A stretch of DNA of 42,130 nt, taken from positions 989,144-1,031,273 of the forward strand of contig JNVV01000010.1 of assembly GCA_000733355.1 (NCBI GenBank). Reading direction: 5' to 3'. Made by a program: the position numbers and the translations under genes. Source of the stretch: Falciphora oryzae. Taxonomy: Eukaryota > Ascomycota > Sordariomycetes > Magnaporthales > Magnaporthaceae. This document shows positions 22,539 through 34,458 of the stretch, one piece after another (position 1 is the first letter of the stretch; each line of letters opens with the position of its first letter). The notes beneath the pieces were generated by a model, which was not told where the DNA came from, ran no database searches, and saw only the letters and a list, made by a program, of their open reading frames with translations.

Positions 22539-23636
22539 CTAGAACATCAGCACCGCGGCCGCCATGAAGGCAACGAGGGCGCCGGTTCCCATGCCAAGGT
22601 GCGTCTTGGACTGGCTGCCCTCGCTCTTGCCATTGGCGCCGCTGCCTCCAGACGCCGCTTTCCGGCCCGTCGCGGTGATCCCGTTCATAGCGTCGGCCGT
22701 GTCGATGGCGGGACCCTTGTCCCAAAAGTCGACGAGCATAAAGGTCGGACGGATCCCCCACTCTTTCCTGCAGGTGGCCGCGTGGAGGCCCAGGGCGCCG
22801 GCCTTGGTGGTGTCGGGCGAGTTGGTGGTGTCGATGTCGCTGACCGCGGGGATCTGGATCGCGGACGAGAGGCTGGCGTACTTGAAGTGGTTCATGAGCG
22901 GCATCATGTTGCGCGAGATGGCCGACGCGGCCGTGCCCGCCGACGACGGCCGGCTGAGGCTGCAGTTGAAGCCCGCGGCCGTAGTGACGAGGAACTCGGT
23001 TTCGAACACGTAGGTGAACTCGCTCAGCAAATAGGGGTACGTCGGGTTTGGCGTGATTGAGGCGATGAAGGAGACGAGGCGGGTGTTGGCGCTGATCATG
23101 GATTGTAGCGTCGGCCAATTGCCTGTTGCCGAGCCCGAGGTTTGGACGAAGCCATACTTGGAGATACCCGAGCTTCCGTAGGCAGCCCCGAACGTGGCAG
23201 CATCTGCGTTGTCCGAGTTGACGAGAAGCAGCGTTACCACCTCGTTCGGGTGGCTATCCATCCAGAACCTAATAGCGGCCAGCCAGTCTGACAGCAGCCC
23301 GGCATCGAGAATACTGCACGCGGTGTGGCAGAGCCTCAAGGCACCATTCTCCACGTGGACCTGCGCCTGGAGCAGCCTGAGCCCGGCCGAAAGGGCGATA
23401 GTGGCGTTCAGGAATTGGTTGCCTGCTAGCGAGTTCCCCGTCGAGGCGTCTCTCAGGAACGAGCTGTCGTGACCGCCCATGTGGGTTATGGTGTTGTAGG
23501 GCCGGCTGCAGAGCTCTGGCGAGTTGTTGCAGGCCGTCGACGTTTGCCTGGCCCCTATTCCGAACGGGCTCGCCAGGGCCGTCGTCGAGAAGGCGAGGGC
23601 TGCCGCCAGACAGGACCGCAGGGAAGAAACCATCAT
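22539..23636 (-). CDS. Secreted PI-PLC-like phosphodiesterase, probable GPI anchor
   Basis: Intronless, 365 residues from the ATG at 23636 (a second ATG follows at 23633). The open frame extends a little further up but only from a GTG. Residues 1-22 look like a cleavable signal peptide ending in TALAS. The TIM-barrel phosphodiesterase signature is visible: GGHDSSF with His56, and LRLCHTAC with His104. These two match the catalytic histidines of the PI-PLC X domain. No Y or C2 domain is present, so it resembles bacterial-type and fungal secreted enzymes rather than eukaryotic signalling PLC. The C-terminus has a Gly/Ser-rich linker and a hydrophobic end ([19 protein letters not shown]), as in GPI-anchored proteins. 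The likely site is the cell surface or wall. The substrate is unknown. Confidence 0.85.
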   Translation of the reverse strand: MMVSSLRSCLAAALAFSTTALASPFGIGARQTSTACNNSPELCSRPYNTITHMGGHDSSFLRDASTGNSLAGNQFLNATIALSAGLRLLQAQVHVENGALRLCHTACSILDAGLLSDWLAAIRFWMDSHPNEVVTLLLVNSDNADAATFGAAYGSSGISKYGFVQTSGSATGNWPTLQSMISANTRLVSFIASITPNPTYPYLLSEFTYVFETEFLVTTAAGFNCSLSRPSSAGTAASAISRNMMPLMNHFKYASLSSAIQIPAVSDIDTTNSPDTTKAGALGLHAATCRKEWGIRPTFMLVDFWDKGPAIDTADAMNGITATGRKAASGGSGANGKSEGSQSKTHLGMGTGALVAFMAAAVLMF

Positions 23637-25438
23637 CGCGGGATGCCTTCTCACTGTTTGCTTTGCTTCTTTATTACTGATGGCCGCGCTACTCGGAGCG
23701 CGGGATTGAATTATGTCTCCTTCTCTCGTTTTCTCTCTTTTCTTTTACCAACAGCAGTGGGTGTAACAGAGCAAACGATGGGCGGCCAAAAGGCTGAGCG
23801 TGGGGTGCGAGAAAGGCCTGGCCGAGAGGGGTTTCTTCAACCACAAGAAAGGCCCGTGAGCACCCAGGCAAGCCGGGGAGTAAAGAGATAGGGAGATAAA
23901 TGGTCAAATCCGGTCAAGTTCCAGACTTTGTGGCGGCCAAGGGAGGAATGAAAGATGGGAGAAAGGTTGGGGAAGGTTTTAGATGCGAGACAAAGCACCA
24001 CGAAAGAAAAATCAAAAGGAAAAAAAGCCACACCTGGGCCGTGTATTGCTATGCGGAAATCGAAGCAAGGAGGAAAAAGGAACCAAAAACACAACAACCA
24101 AGGCCAAGTCAGCAGTCGAGAATGTGCAACACAGGCATGAGAGGTGAGGTAGAACCTCAAACATGGCAGCCCTTGGATTTTCAGGGGTGCCCCCAAACAA
24201 GGGTTACGTCCCACGCCGGCAGAGGGATCCGCACGCGGGCTGCAGCCGGCCCATCTGCGCGACTGCTGCGCCTCGCGCGACACATCACCGGGCGGCCGTG
24301 CTAAGCCTGCTAGCGCGCCCGCTGATGGGCCAACGATGCGAGGTGAGGTGAGCCTGGGCCCAGCCGCCGGGTGGCGGTACCTGCTGGCAACTTATTGACC
24401 GTTTGGACTTCTCTACGGTCGCACAGTTGTGATCCATTGGGCCCAAAATTGTGACCCCTAGTCGCACAAATTCCCGTTTCGGGCCAGCGACAGGCGATTC
24501 TCGGTACTCAACAGGGGCAAACGAAACGGGATTGATACGATGTGACCTTGAACCATGGACGGGCAGGCGGGAAAGCGGCGTGGAAAATCAAATCCCATTG
24601 AAGCATGTGGAAGCTACCTACCATGGAATCCACACCTCCCGCCGACCAGACAGGGGGGGTCTGCAAATCACTGCAAGTCATGGACGATGCACCGCTCGCA
24701 CAAAAATAACAAACGGGAACTTTGAGCCTCCCCTCTCCCTCGCAAGGGTGTCCCTCTCACAACGCAGCTGAACGCGCGTTGCCGCATGGCGCAAGGCGGC
24801 GTCCAACTCCGTTGTCGCGCCCTCAGCCGGAAAGCTGGGTCGCCCGCCCTTCCTGTGGCTTGCTGCTGGCTGGGCGCTTACTTTTCCGAATCCCGCATTC
24901 CTGTCTGCATCCTTAGTGCATAATAGTATTGATGTGCATTGGGGGTCAGTTGGCAGACATTGCATCGATGCGCTGTTGACGCTCGGTCTTTGACATCCAT
25001 TTGCATGCCTGTCCATGCACATCCTCGGGGCAGGGACGGCTGTCGGGTGGCGCCACCCTTGCTTAGGCCCTGGTCTCGCTATGTCCGCCCTCCGCTCTTC
25101 GTTTGGCTGCCCCAGCCTTTCCGTCCTGGGGTTGGCAAGAATTAGATGGACGGTTTGGCTTTCCGTCTCGCATATGGCCGCGTGTGTGTTGGTCGACAGT
25201 TGAAACTCGCCTCATCATCATCAAGCACCGATGCATTTGATCCGACTTTATTCACCAGGCTGCCATTCAGCCTCTGAGGACTCGACGCTATAAACAGCCA
25301 CGGCGAAAAAAAAGCTATTCTGCCCTTCAATTTTAAGAATATAGGCTGACATCCTTCTCGGGGCATGCAGTAAAAAAGCGCCCTTACGAAATGCAGCGCC
25401 ACCAGCGCTCTGGCTCAATACATGAAACCCCCACTCCA
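23637..25438. other. Gene-free region between the phosphodiesterase and CDC37 genes
   Basis: About 1.8 kb. The left side is the phosphodiesterase promoter and leader. The right side is the CDC37 3' flank. The short frames here (for example 23837-24283 on the minus strand) are rich in Leu/Phe/Ser low-complexity sequence and show no family features. No RNA gene was seen. Confidence 0.5.
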
Positions 25439-27131
25439 TCACTCGGGATCATCCGCAAACTTCGATCCCTGCTCTTTCCTCTTTTCGAACTCGGCCTTGC
25501 CTTCCTCGGTCGTGGTGTCAATGATCTCCTCTTCGAGGCTCAATATACCGGCCTATGGAGATATTGGTTAGCCAATGTTCGTGCCTAGGCCTTGGTGGGC
25601 CAAGCTTGTGGAAAGATGGTAAGGTAGTCGTAGCCAGGGAGTCGCTGGTCATCTGGGAATCAAGACGTCTGGAGGGCTCAAGCCATACCTCGTTGAACTT
25701 GCCAACCAGCTCCTCCGCCTCGGTCACATTCAGCTCCCCGAGCACCTTGTTGACCTCGTCGAGGCTGCCGCTCTGTATCGCCTTCTTCATCTCGGGCGTG
25801 AACGACTCGAAGATGGCCGACGCCGCCTGCTCCTGCGGGTCCTGGCTGTCCTTGTCAGGGACGCGGAAGCTGAGCACCGTGCCGGGCTCGACGGCATGCA
25901 GCTGAATCTGTTCCACGCCGCCGCCGCCACCCTCAGCCTTCTCGGCTGCCCGCTGCTTGTTGATCTCGGTCGTCCGAACCTTGATCTTGCCATATGTTTC
26001 CTGCACGTCCTTCAAGAACACCTCCTGCGCCTGGTGGCCCGAGGTTGTAATGCGCTTGAAGAAGAGCTGCACTCCGTCCCGGCCTAGCGCCCGGCAGTAC
26101 TGCAGCAGCAGCGCCTGGTGCACGCACTGCCGCGCCTCGTCCTCGCGCCCGGATAGCTGCGCATCAAACGCCATCACCAACAGCGCGTCCGTCTCCCGCT
26201 CCGTCAGCACCTCGGGGTGTGCCGACAGGAACTGCATGCTAGTCTTGTACTCGCCCGGCTTGATAGCTGCGAACTTGCGTCCTGCCGGGGACGCCTCGAG
26301 CTCCTCGTCGTCGTCTGCAGCGGCCGCGCTCTTCTTGGCCGCTAAGGCACCGCCAGCCGAGGCATCGAAGTTGGGGTTCAGTAGTTCCGGCTTGGTACTC
26401 GTCGACGACGAGCCTGCGGCGGTGGACGAGGACGGCGTCGACGACTTGTTGACGTAGGAGCTGTCAAAGCCCGTGTGGATGCTCTCGCTCGTGATCTTGC
26501 TCTTCTCCTCCTTCTCCAGCCCGGCCAGCTTCTTCTCCAGCTCGGCCTGCAGGCCCTTGACCTTGGACAGGTGCCCCTCGATCTCAGCCGTCATGGCGCC
26601 GTACCTCTCCTCCTGCGTGACCTTGCGCTCCTCCATAGCCTTGTTGACCTGGTCCAGCAGCGTAGCCATCATCTTGGTATAGGTCGGCATCTCGTCCTTG
26701 TCCTCGGAGTGCACGCCAGCCGGACGGGGCGGCGGCCTGTCGTCCTCGGCGCGCAGACCCCTGGCGCTCTCCATGACGGCCCGGAAGGCGACCTCGGCCG
26801 GGTTGCGCGACTGGGCATCGGCGGCATGGGAGTGGAGCGAGGCCAGCAGGGCGCTGATGCGTTTCATGAGGCCATCGTTGACTATACGCTCGTACTTCAG
26901 CGTCTCTATCTCGTGCTTGCGCCTGGCTCTTTCCATGTGGATCTGGTTCTGCTTGGCGCGGATGAAGGACCTCTTGTCCACGTTGGGGTGCACCTCGATG
27001 TCCGAGTCATCGCTGAGCTCCAGCGCATCCTGCGAGAAAGTGAGGCGCAATGGCCAGTTAGTAGACGAGGTAGTAACGGGTAGAGTGTATGCCACGGTGG
27101 CGCGTACCCATTTGCTGTAGTCCAGAGGCAT
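25439..27131 (-). CDS. CDC37: Hsp90 co-chaperone Cdc37
   Basis: Predicted exons on the minus strand are 27131-27108, 27029-25689 and 25552-25439, giving 492 residues, the usual fungal length. The start is fixed by the family N-terminus MPLDYSKW, encoded by the 24-nt first exon. Exon 2 continues with LELSDDSDIEVHPNVDKRSF, the kinase-binding N-terminal signature with the conserved casein-kinase-2 site (LSDDSD). A long charged coiled coil follows (about residues 30-200). After a Ser/Ala-rich linker comes the Hsp90-binding and C-terminal helical domain. The last exon encodes an acidic and basic tail ending in ADDPE. Both introns carry CTAAC branch motifs. Cdc37 loads client protein kinases onto Hsp90 in the cytosol. 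Intron 1 (78 nt) is in frame and has no stop. The gene follows the H+-ATPase on the same strand, 602 nt downstream. Confidence 0.95.
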
Positions 27132-27733
27132 TTTTTTGCAGGTTTCTTTGTTCTCCTGCTGCGCGACGAGGTCTGTGAACTTCGAAGTTGGGCAAGGGCG
27201 GATTGGTTCTCGAGCTTGACGACTTTCATCCAGAGCTCTACTCTTCCCGAGCACATGGTTGCGTTTAGCGGGGTTGGAGCGGGGGTCTGCGCAACAATTG
27301 GCTTTAATCAATCTGCCCACCAGAACAACATCCCGTGACACGGATACATACAATGCGTGAGACTTCAAAGCCATTCCGCCATGTATTTTAAAGTATCACG
27401 CAACTCGACGCTTGAAGAGAATATCTCTTGCTGTAGTGGTCTATAAATGCCATGTATGAACTTTTCCGCCGCCCTCCATGTGGAAGCCAAACCCAACGAT
27501 TCGTTTTCTAGCGCCGGAAAAACAAGACCGCCCCGTCCGCCTTCCATCCTTATCCAATGCGAGGAAGCCAAAAAACAGTATGAAAATAGAAACAGTGCCG
27601 TAGAAAAGAAACTTTAGCCAGCGCCATGGGGTATTATGTCTATCAACCTGATGTGGCAAGTCCCCTGCCCTCCGCAAGCCGTTTATTTATCGAGATACAG
27701 TTCAGTCTACCTCCCTGCTCCTTGCCTTCTTCG
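27132..27733 (-). promoter_or_regulatory. Intergenic space: H+-ATPase 3' end and CDC37 promoter
   Basis: 602 nt between the H+-ATPase stop and the CDC37 ATG. It must hold the ATPase 3' untranslated region and the CDC37 promoter and leader. A 12-bp perfect palindrome (aacttcgaagtt) lies at 27178-27189, about 50 nt before the CDC37 start. It contains TTC and GAA words but not with the two-base spacing of a heat-shock element. No TATA box is obvious. Confidence 0.45.
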
Positions 27734-30700
27734 TTACTCGTCGTCCTCCTCGACCTGCTTAGTAGCAAGGTAGTAGCGCTTGCCGCCCTTGTCGTCCTTC
27801 TCGTGCTCGACCGAGACCTTGCTGAGGTGGGTCAGGATGTTCTCGATCATGGTGTCCGAGGCTGAGCGCTTCTTGCGGCCGAGGTCGTCGAGGCGCCTCC
27901 AGCCCGTCATCACGTAGTAGACGATGCCGATAACGATGGTGACAGTGATAGAGTAACCCCACACGAGGATGATGGTGATGATGTCCACTGCTCCGTTCTC
28001 GCTGGCGTTGGTCACCGGCATCACCTCGCCCATGCCGCCCGAGAACCAGCCGAGAAGCGCAAAGACGGTCGCGAGGATGTCGACCACGAAGATGGCTCCA
28101 ATCAGCTTCCAAGATGGGAACGTGTTAAATCCGCGCGTCACAAAGATGAGCCAGTTCTCCGTGAGCGAGACCTCGAGGAACAGGATCTCCTGGATGCCTC
28201 CATAGTGCTGGATAATACCGCCGTTTTCGAGCCACATAGTTCCACGCAGGATCCACGTGCCGACCGCCAGGAGTGTGCCCAGAACCACGCTGATGATCCA
28301 AATCTTTGGCAGCTGCCACTCCACGGGGCGGTGCTCGTAGTGCGCATTGTCGTAGGCCACCGCGATGGTCGCCAGATCCGCAAAGAGGGCCAGGAACACG
28401 ATGAGATCGGCGCGGATAGTCTCGTTGATGATGATCATGGAGCTGACCAGGTACAGCTCCAGGTGCAGGCAGAGAGCGATGCGGTACTGGATGTAGGCCT
28501 TCATGCGCTGGAAGATCTGCCTCGAGATCTTGATAGCCGAAACGATGGTGCTAAGGCCGGGGGCGAGGAAAACGATATCCGCGGCAGCCTGGGCCGCCTC
28601 AGTCGCGCCTTCGACAGCAATGCCGCAGTCAGACTTCTTCAGAGACGGGGCATCGTTGACACCGTCTCCCGTCATGGCTGTAAGATGGCCACGTTGCCTG
28701 TTTCACGTTTGTTAGCACATATTCCAACATGCATTTATCGAGGGTAGGCCGTCAACGAGTTGGGCAGGTGCTTGGCTGGGTACTTACTGAAGCATCTCCA
28801 CGACCTGGTACTTGTGCTCGGGAAACACCTCGGCAAAGCCATCAGCCCGTTCGCAAAGATCGTGGATGGCGCTGCCAGCCATGTCGCTGTGGAGCAGCTT
28901 ATCCGAGTTGTAGACCTTGGTTCCCAGAGCAAGCATGCGGCACGTCTCCTTGGCAATGGCAATGGCGTCACCCGTCAGCATCTTGACCGAGAGACCGAGG
29001 GCCTGGGCCTCAGCGATGGTCTGCGCAGTATCCTCCCGCGGTGGGTCGAACAGGGACAGCATGCCGAGGAGCTCCCAGGGGCCGTCACCCTCCTGTACAG
29101 CGACTGCCAGCGAACGGAAACCGCGACGAGCAAACTCAGAAGCCTTCTCCTTGAAGAGCTTCTCCTGTTGTTCAGAGCACGAGCTGAGCGCGAGGATCGC
29201 CTTGGGTGCTCCCTTGGCGCAGGTGTACTTGACTCCCTTATAGGTGCACACGGCAGTGATGCGCTTAGAGACGGGGTCGAAGGGCGTGAACTTCTCGGTC
29301 TTCCAGCCCTCGGCGAGCATCTCCTTGGCCTTGGGGTAGCGCTTGAGGGTCAGGATGGTGATCTTGTCGATAGGATCGAGAGACTTGATGTTGTGGCTGG
29401 ACGCGAGGGCGGCCACGGCCATCATCCAGTTAAGATCAACACCCTCCATAACGAACGGCTCGCGGACCGACAGCTGGTTGGCGGTAAGAGTTCCCGTCTT
29501 GTCAGAGCAGAGAATGTCGACGCCAGCAAGGGACTCGATCGCCGTGAGCTTCTGGACGATGGCCTTCTCCTTGGCTAGGTAGGCGGCGCCGACGGCCAGG
29601 GTCGTAGTGGTAACAACGGGCAGACCGACCGGGACTCCAATAATGAGGAGGATCAACACGTAGTGAAGCAGGTTGTTGGAGCTGTTCTCAGGGTAGGCGA
29701 TAGCGAGATGGCGGTAGAAGCCGCCGATCCAGGAAGCCAGGATGAAGAAAACGACGAGGACCAGCAGGGAGGATCCGATGGAGTTCATGATGGCCTTGAA
29801 GTGGCCCTGGTCCTGGGCTCCCTGGACGAGAGATGCGGTCTTGCCGACGAAGGAAGCCTGGGCGCCATGGGTAACGATGGCGAAGGCCTTTCCGCGCTTG
29901 CAGCCAGTGGTGTAGTAGACGGTATCAGTCATGAACTTGTCGACGGCCAGCGACTCTCCGGTGATGGCGGACTGGTCAATGGCAACAACGGCGTGGCCAA
30001 TGTGGGGAGTGCCCTCCTCGTCTTCCTCGTCGAACTTCTCACCCCTGGGGCTGGAGACGTCCTGGGCCTGCAGCTCGGCTTGGTACTGCGCAAAACCTTC
30101 CTGGGGGCGTTCGTAGTCGCAGATGAGGCGGGCATCACCAGGGACGACATGGCCCTCTTCGATGATGATGATGTCTCCGGGAACAAGCTCTCTGGCCTTG
30201 ATGTCCTGCTCGCTGCCGTTGCGGACCACGCGGGCCTTCATGGCGATGTCTCCCTTAAGGGACGCGACGACGTCGGCCGCCTGCTTCTCCTGGTACCAAC
30301 CAACGACGGCGTTGAGGAGCAGGATGCCGATAATGATTCCGGCATCGAGCCAGTCCCTAAGAGCAAAAGCCAGGACAGCAGCGGCCTCCATGACTATTCC
30401 AAAGGACAAGGTGGTTAGCGCCACTGGAACCTTTTGTTGAGATGCAGTAACAGGGAAGGCTTACCATAGAGGATGGGACCGCGGAAGAAGCCGATAAACT
30501 TGATGACCATGTTCTCCTTCTCAGTCATCAACTCGTTCCATCCAGAGTACTTTCGCCGCCGCTCGACCTCGAGGCTGTCTAGACCGCCCCTGATGTCGGT
30601 CTTAAGCCAGTCTCCAGGGGTCTGGAAGTCGGAGAGGGACCGGGTGGCCCCCTTGGGCTTCCAGAACGCCCACCATGGAGCCGACTTGACCGTGGAGTCC

Positions 30701-31073
30701 TCGAAGTGCTCCTCGCCCTCATCCGAGTTGGGATCCCTGTAGGTGTCGACGAAGCGGACCAGGCTAGGGAGAGACAAGGTTAGTTGGAAGATTAGATGAC
30801 ATGGTCGAGCATCGATACCACGTGCTGCCGGAGGCCGGTCGACTATACCTACGCGCTGTACTCGTCCATGTAGGGGTTGTCGCTGCCATTGGTGGCAGTT
30901 GCAGTGGCAGAAGAGCCTGCCACATCTGGCAGCCCTGGGGAGGGGGTGGCACGGTTCCCTAGGAACTGACCCGACTCCAGATCGGGCTGGTCGGGGTCCT
31001 CGGTGTTGAGCGGCACGGGGTTGTGGAACTTCCGCTTCCCAAATACCTTCACCTTCTTGAAGTTGGGAGCCAT
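27734..31073 (-). CDS. Plasma-membrane P-type H+-ATPase, divergent insert-bearing type
   Basis: Predicted exons are 31073-30853, 30763-30465, 30393-28788 and 28697-27734, giving 1029 residues. All phases agree and the introns have CTAAC motifs. The P-type signatures are all present: TGES (about 318-321), CSDKTGTLT with the phosphorylated Asp near 471, MLTGDA, and TGDGVNDAPS (718-726). The IIIA marks are YRIAL in M5 and FADLATIAVAYDNA in M6. The enzyme pumps protons out of the cell using ATP and builds the membrane potential. It differs from the classical fungal PMA1 pattern in three places. It has a basic N-terminus with a WWAFWKPK segment. It has an extra acidic insert of about 40 residues (268-308) between VPGDAR and the TGES loop. 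Its tail ends in KRYYLATKQVEEDDE rather than the short Ser/Thr tail. It may therefore be a second, specialised pump rather than the main one. Confidence 0.93.
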
Positions 31074-31271
31074 CTTGACGACAAGATGTGCGGAGCACAG
31101 GCCAGCTGTATGGCGGACGAGCCAAAGACAAAAACAGGTAAAATAAGAATTAGGAAAAATAAGAGCAACGAAAACAAGCAAGAATAACAGAAGACCAGCC
31201 GAGGGGTAGAGAGAGGTGGGAGAGAAGGGATGAAGGTGCGAGCAAAGATCCTGTCAGGAAGGGATTCGGAT

Positions 31272-31283
31272 CTATACTTATAG
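31272..31283 (-). promoter_or_regulatory. TATA-like element of the H+-ATPase gene
   Basis: The minus strand reads ctataagtatag, about 200 nt upstream of the ATPase ATG. Between it and the start lies a C/T-rich tract, the usual arrangement in strongly expressed fungal genes. This is an inference from position and sequence only. Confidence 0.35.
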
Positions 31284-32425
31284 ATATCGGGCGGGATCGA
31301 TGGGCACGAGTCGTTGGTTACCAGAGAGAGAACGCCACTGCGACCTATCTCCTATGGCGCCCACCCCCCACGCAGGTGGCGGTTGGCTGGAGCTGAAGCT
31401 GGATGGAGGCGTCGAGCCGACCAAGGCCCAGAGTAACCCAAAACAACCGCAGGAGCCGTCTCCCACACTGGCCGAGACGGGCACCTTGCTCCACACGCTG
31501 AGAAGCAGCCGGGAAGGTTTCTGACTGAGCGGTATCCCTGGATAGCCCGGGCAGAGTCCTGGGCCTGACGCGCCCTGGCAGCCACGGTCCCGTCGTCGTT
31601 GGCTTGCTGCCTTTGCCGGCATCGTTTGGGGTGGAGCTGCACGGTTTGTTCAGACGAGACGAGTGAGCCGCCCTACCAACCCGAGCTCAGTGAAATGCCC
31701 GGATAAGGCAAGGCAGGCCCCGGGTAGCTACCTCGGTCAGAGAGGTGCCTACCCCGAGGTAGGGATGTGCTGCCTGAAGAGCGTGCCCCGATGGATCGCA
31801 AACGCGAGCGGTGCGCGGGAATAGCCTGGGCATCCTGGCTTGGGTCCACACGGGGCAGGCACGGCTGGCGGGCAGAAACGACGAGAGAGAGAAAAGAAAA
31901 CAACCGCCAGGATCAAAGTGAAAAATGCCTCAGAGGCATTTCCCTGCGTGGCATTTTCCGCTGTGTGTTGACTTGCAGTTGCCGATCTCCAGCCGGCCGG
32001 CAGGGTTGGTCGCGATGGCCGTTCTGGGATGCGCCTGCAGCAAGGTCCGGGTCTGGAGTCAAACACGAAATCCCCAGGCCCCTGACACTCAGTTTCAGTG
32101 CGGTCCTTTGAAACTGTCACGTGAGCCACCGCTGGCCTTGCTGCCAGCTTTTCTCTGCATGCAGCAGTTATGCACCTCGGCCTCTGGATCTGTATGCAAA
32201 CAGATGAGGGCTAGATGCACTGGCCGAGTCAAGCTTCAGGCTGAGGTACCGATTTCGAGTTGCCGTTACGTGACGGTGGTGGCGAGCGAGTCGTCTTGCT
32301 AGCGTTTAGGTGTAGGTGTGTAGCCGACGGAGCGGGTGCGCACCAACGGGCAGCCTGAGCCAGCCACATAGCGAACCAGGCAGGCAAGCACGCAAGCAGC
32401 ACGAGCCAGCTCGCGGATAAAGCAT

Positions 32426-33003
32426 GCCAAGCAGTCTCGGCGTCGCGACTTGTTTCTTTTGCCAAGGGCCCACCTTGATATTCCTCGCGACGAGGCTCTC
32501 GGCCAAGCTAGCCCGAGATGGCCACGCCGTGAGGCAGGTTGCCACCCCCGTGGGTGCCCAGACCGCGCTGCACTGGCGCTCGCGAAGATCGCTGCCGCAG
32601 ATAGCCAGCAAGGTAGCGAGTTGATGCAGAAATTACCGCGGAGATGCCAAGGGTGCGCACCAAGTGCGTACCCAGGTATCGTAGACCCTCTTCTCCCCTT
32701 CAGTCCTCTCCGCCTACGCGACGTTGACAGGTAACAAGTTGCAGAGCGCTGCCGCGGCTCACAAAACCTAGCGCGCCGTTGAAATCGCAATCGATGGGTC
32801 TAGGTGGTAGCATCCGTGTCATGTCTGTCACGTCCACTTGAACTGCTGCCAGTAGCCCACAAAGCGAAGGACGCTAGACTGTGCACACTACTGCTTACAT
32901 TGGGGACTATGTCAAAGCACGCTAGTCCCACAAACCGAGACAAAGATGCTCATGCTCCGATTCAATTCAGTCCACATCCCATCTTCATAATTGGAGGGCC
33001 AAG
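32426..33003 (+). promoter_or_regulatory. Group of five GCCAAG hexamers (PacC-type words)
   Basis: GCCAAG occurs at 32426, 32461, 32502, 32646 and 32998, all on the plus strand. GCCARG is the known core of the fungal pH regulator PacC. The group lies 1.35-1.93 kb upstream of the H+-ATPase start, a gene for which pH control makes sense. The hexamer is short, so some copies are expected by chance. Confidence 0.25.
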
Positions 33004-34458
33004 GATACATGTCCCGCTGGGTATTTGATCCCCATTGAGAAGCAGACATCTATATCCAGCCTGCCTCGTCCGGACAGACCCCGAGGAAGGCCCGTGGATG
33101 ACCGCGTGGGCATCTCCAGGAGCCCGGGGTCTAGATATGAAGACACCGCGTTACTTCAGGCGGCTGGCATCTTGCCGGCAGGTATCTCCTTACCTCCCTA
33201 CTCGTCCGGGCAATTCTTGCCGATATGCGGCCTTGACTTCAGTCAGTTGCCTTTGCAGATTGTGCCTGGGCAAATATATCCACGACAAGCGTAAGGTTTG
33301 TTCGAGAAAAGATCCTCCAGCCTCAATAAAGGTTCGTGCCTGGAGGGCGCCACGCGATAAGAACCAAGGAATCCAGTGGTGCAGAAGATTCGCATCGTAA
33401 GGCGACACTGCGCCCAGGAGCGACGTATGTAAGATTGTGGCGGCGCAAACTTTGTAGCAAAAGACCAGATGAATGCCAAAGATTCATCTGCACTTCATTC
33501 CTCCTGCTCCCCGGATCTCCCAAACTGTCCACAACAGCCACGAGGGCACGCCCAAGCGAGCGTGCAGCCCCGAGCTTGGACACAATCTGGGTCAAGGGGT
33601 AATTTCCCGACTTGGAACCCGAATCGGATGGAGAAAGCTGCCAAAAACGCACGATGCCCGTGTACTGGGATGAGGCGAACACAGGTACCTGAAAGGTTGA
33701 ATATTCCGCCGTCTTGAGCCAAAAGAAACCTCGGCGTAACCAAGAGCAGGGTGGTGGAAACTTTGGGGCTAAGAAAGAAAACGGGTACCGGCCTGGAAGC
33801 GATGCAGGGAAACAAGGGGAAAGGGAAGAAAAGAAAAAGATTCACTGAATGCCATGCACGGGCAACGCTGACTCCGTAACAACCGCATCCTTTGATATCG
33901 GTCCTATCAACGTTGCAGCACAACCCCTCCTCCACTTGCGGGGAGAAATGCAATGGTGTGTGGGATGGGTGATGGGCCCCTGGCTCTTTCTTGAAACATC
34001 GACGGATGGCCAACCTAGCTGAGACGGCGAGACGGGGGCGTGGAGAGGAGGTTGAGCTCCGAACCTAGCGCAGATCCCGGGTAAAACCGCTTTCCATGCC
34101 TGAAATTCATGTGTCCCGGCCGCCACTGGAGGTGCTTTTGCCATTTAAGCTTTACTTGGCCCGGTCGAGGAAGCTGCAAGGCTGCGCTGGCCGTCGATGC
34201 ATCTGTGCTATGATGTGCGTCTTCCTGTGTTCCTGTCCTTGTGTCTATCTATCGTGAACTGGCCCTGGACTCGATCGAGAGGCAAAAATTACAAGCACAC
34301 AAACGGATCGGATTGATTCCCGATTTTGCGTTTCTGGACCAGACTTGAAGAGGATGCTCATCCTCTTGACCTGGTGTGGCCACCCCACTCAAGAACCTCG
34401 GGTCCGCGTCGTGGATTCCGAGTCGCGGGTGCGACTCTGCAAATCAGGTAGATTTCGG

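Noticed and set aside
26475..27083. 202-codon plus-strand frame across CDC37
   Set aside because: Antisense shadow of the Cdc37 coiled-coil region.
28760..30418. Two long plus-strand frames (272 and 251 codons) across the H+-ATPase
   Set aside because: Antisense to an unmistakable P-type ATPase. Their Leu/Gly/Asp bias is the expected mirror of the ATPase codons.
32299..32790. 163-codon minus-strand frame in the divergent region
   Set aside because: Arg/Ala/Ser-rich low-complexity translation in GC-rich non-coding DNA.
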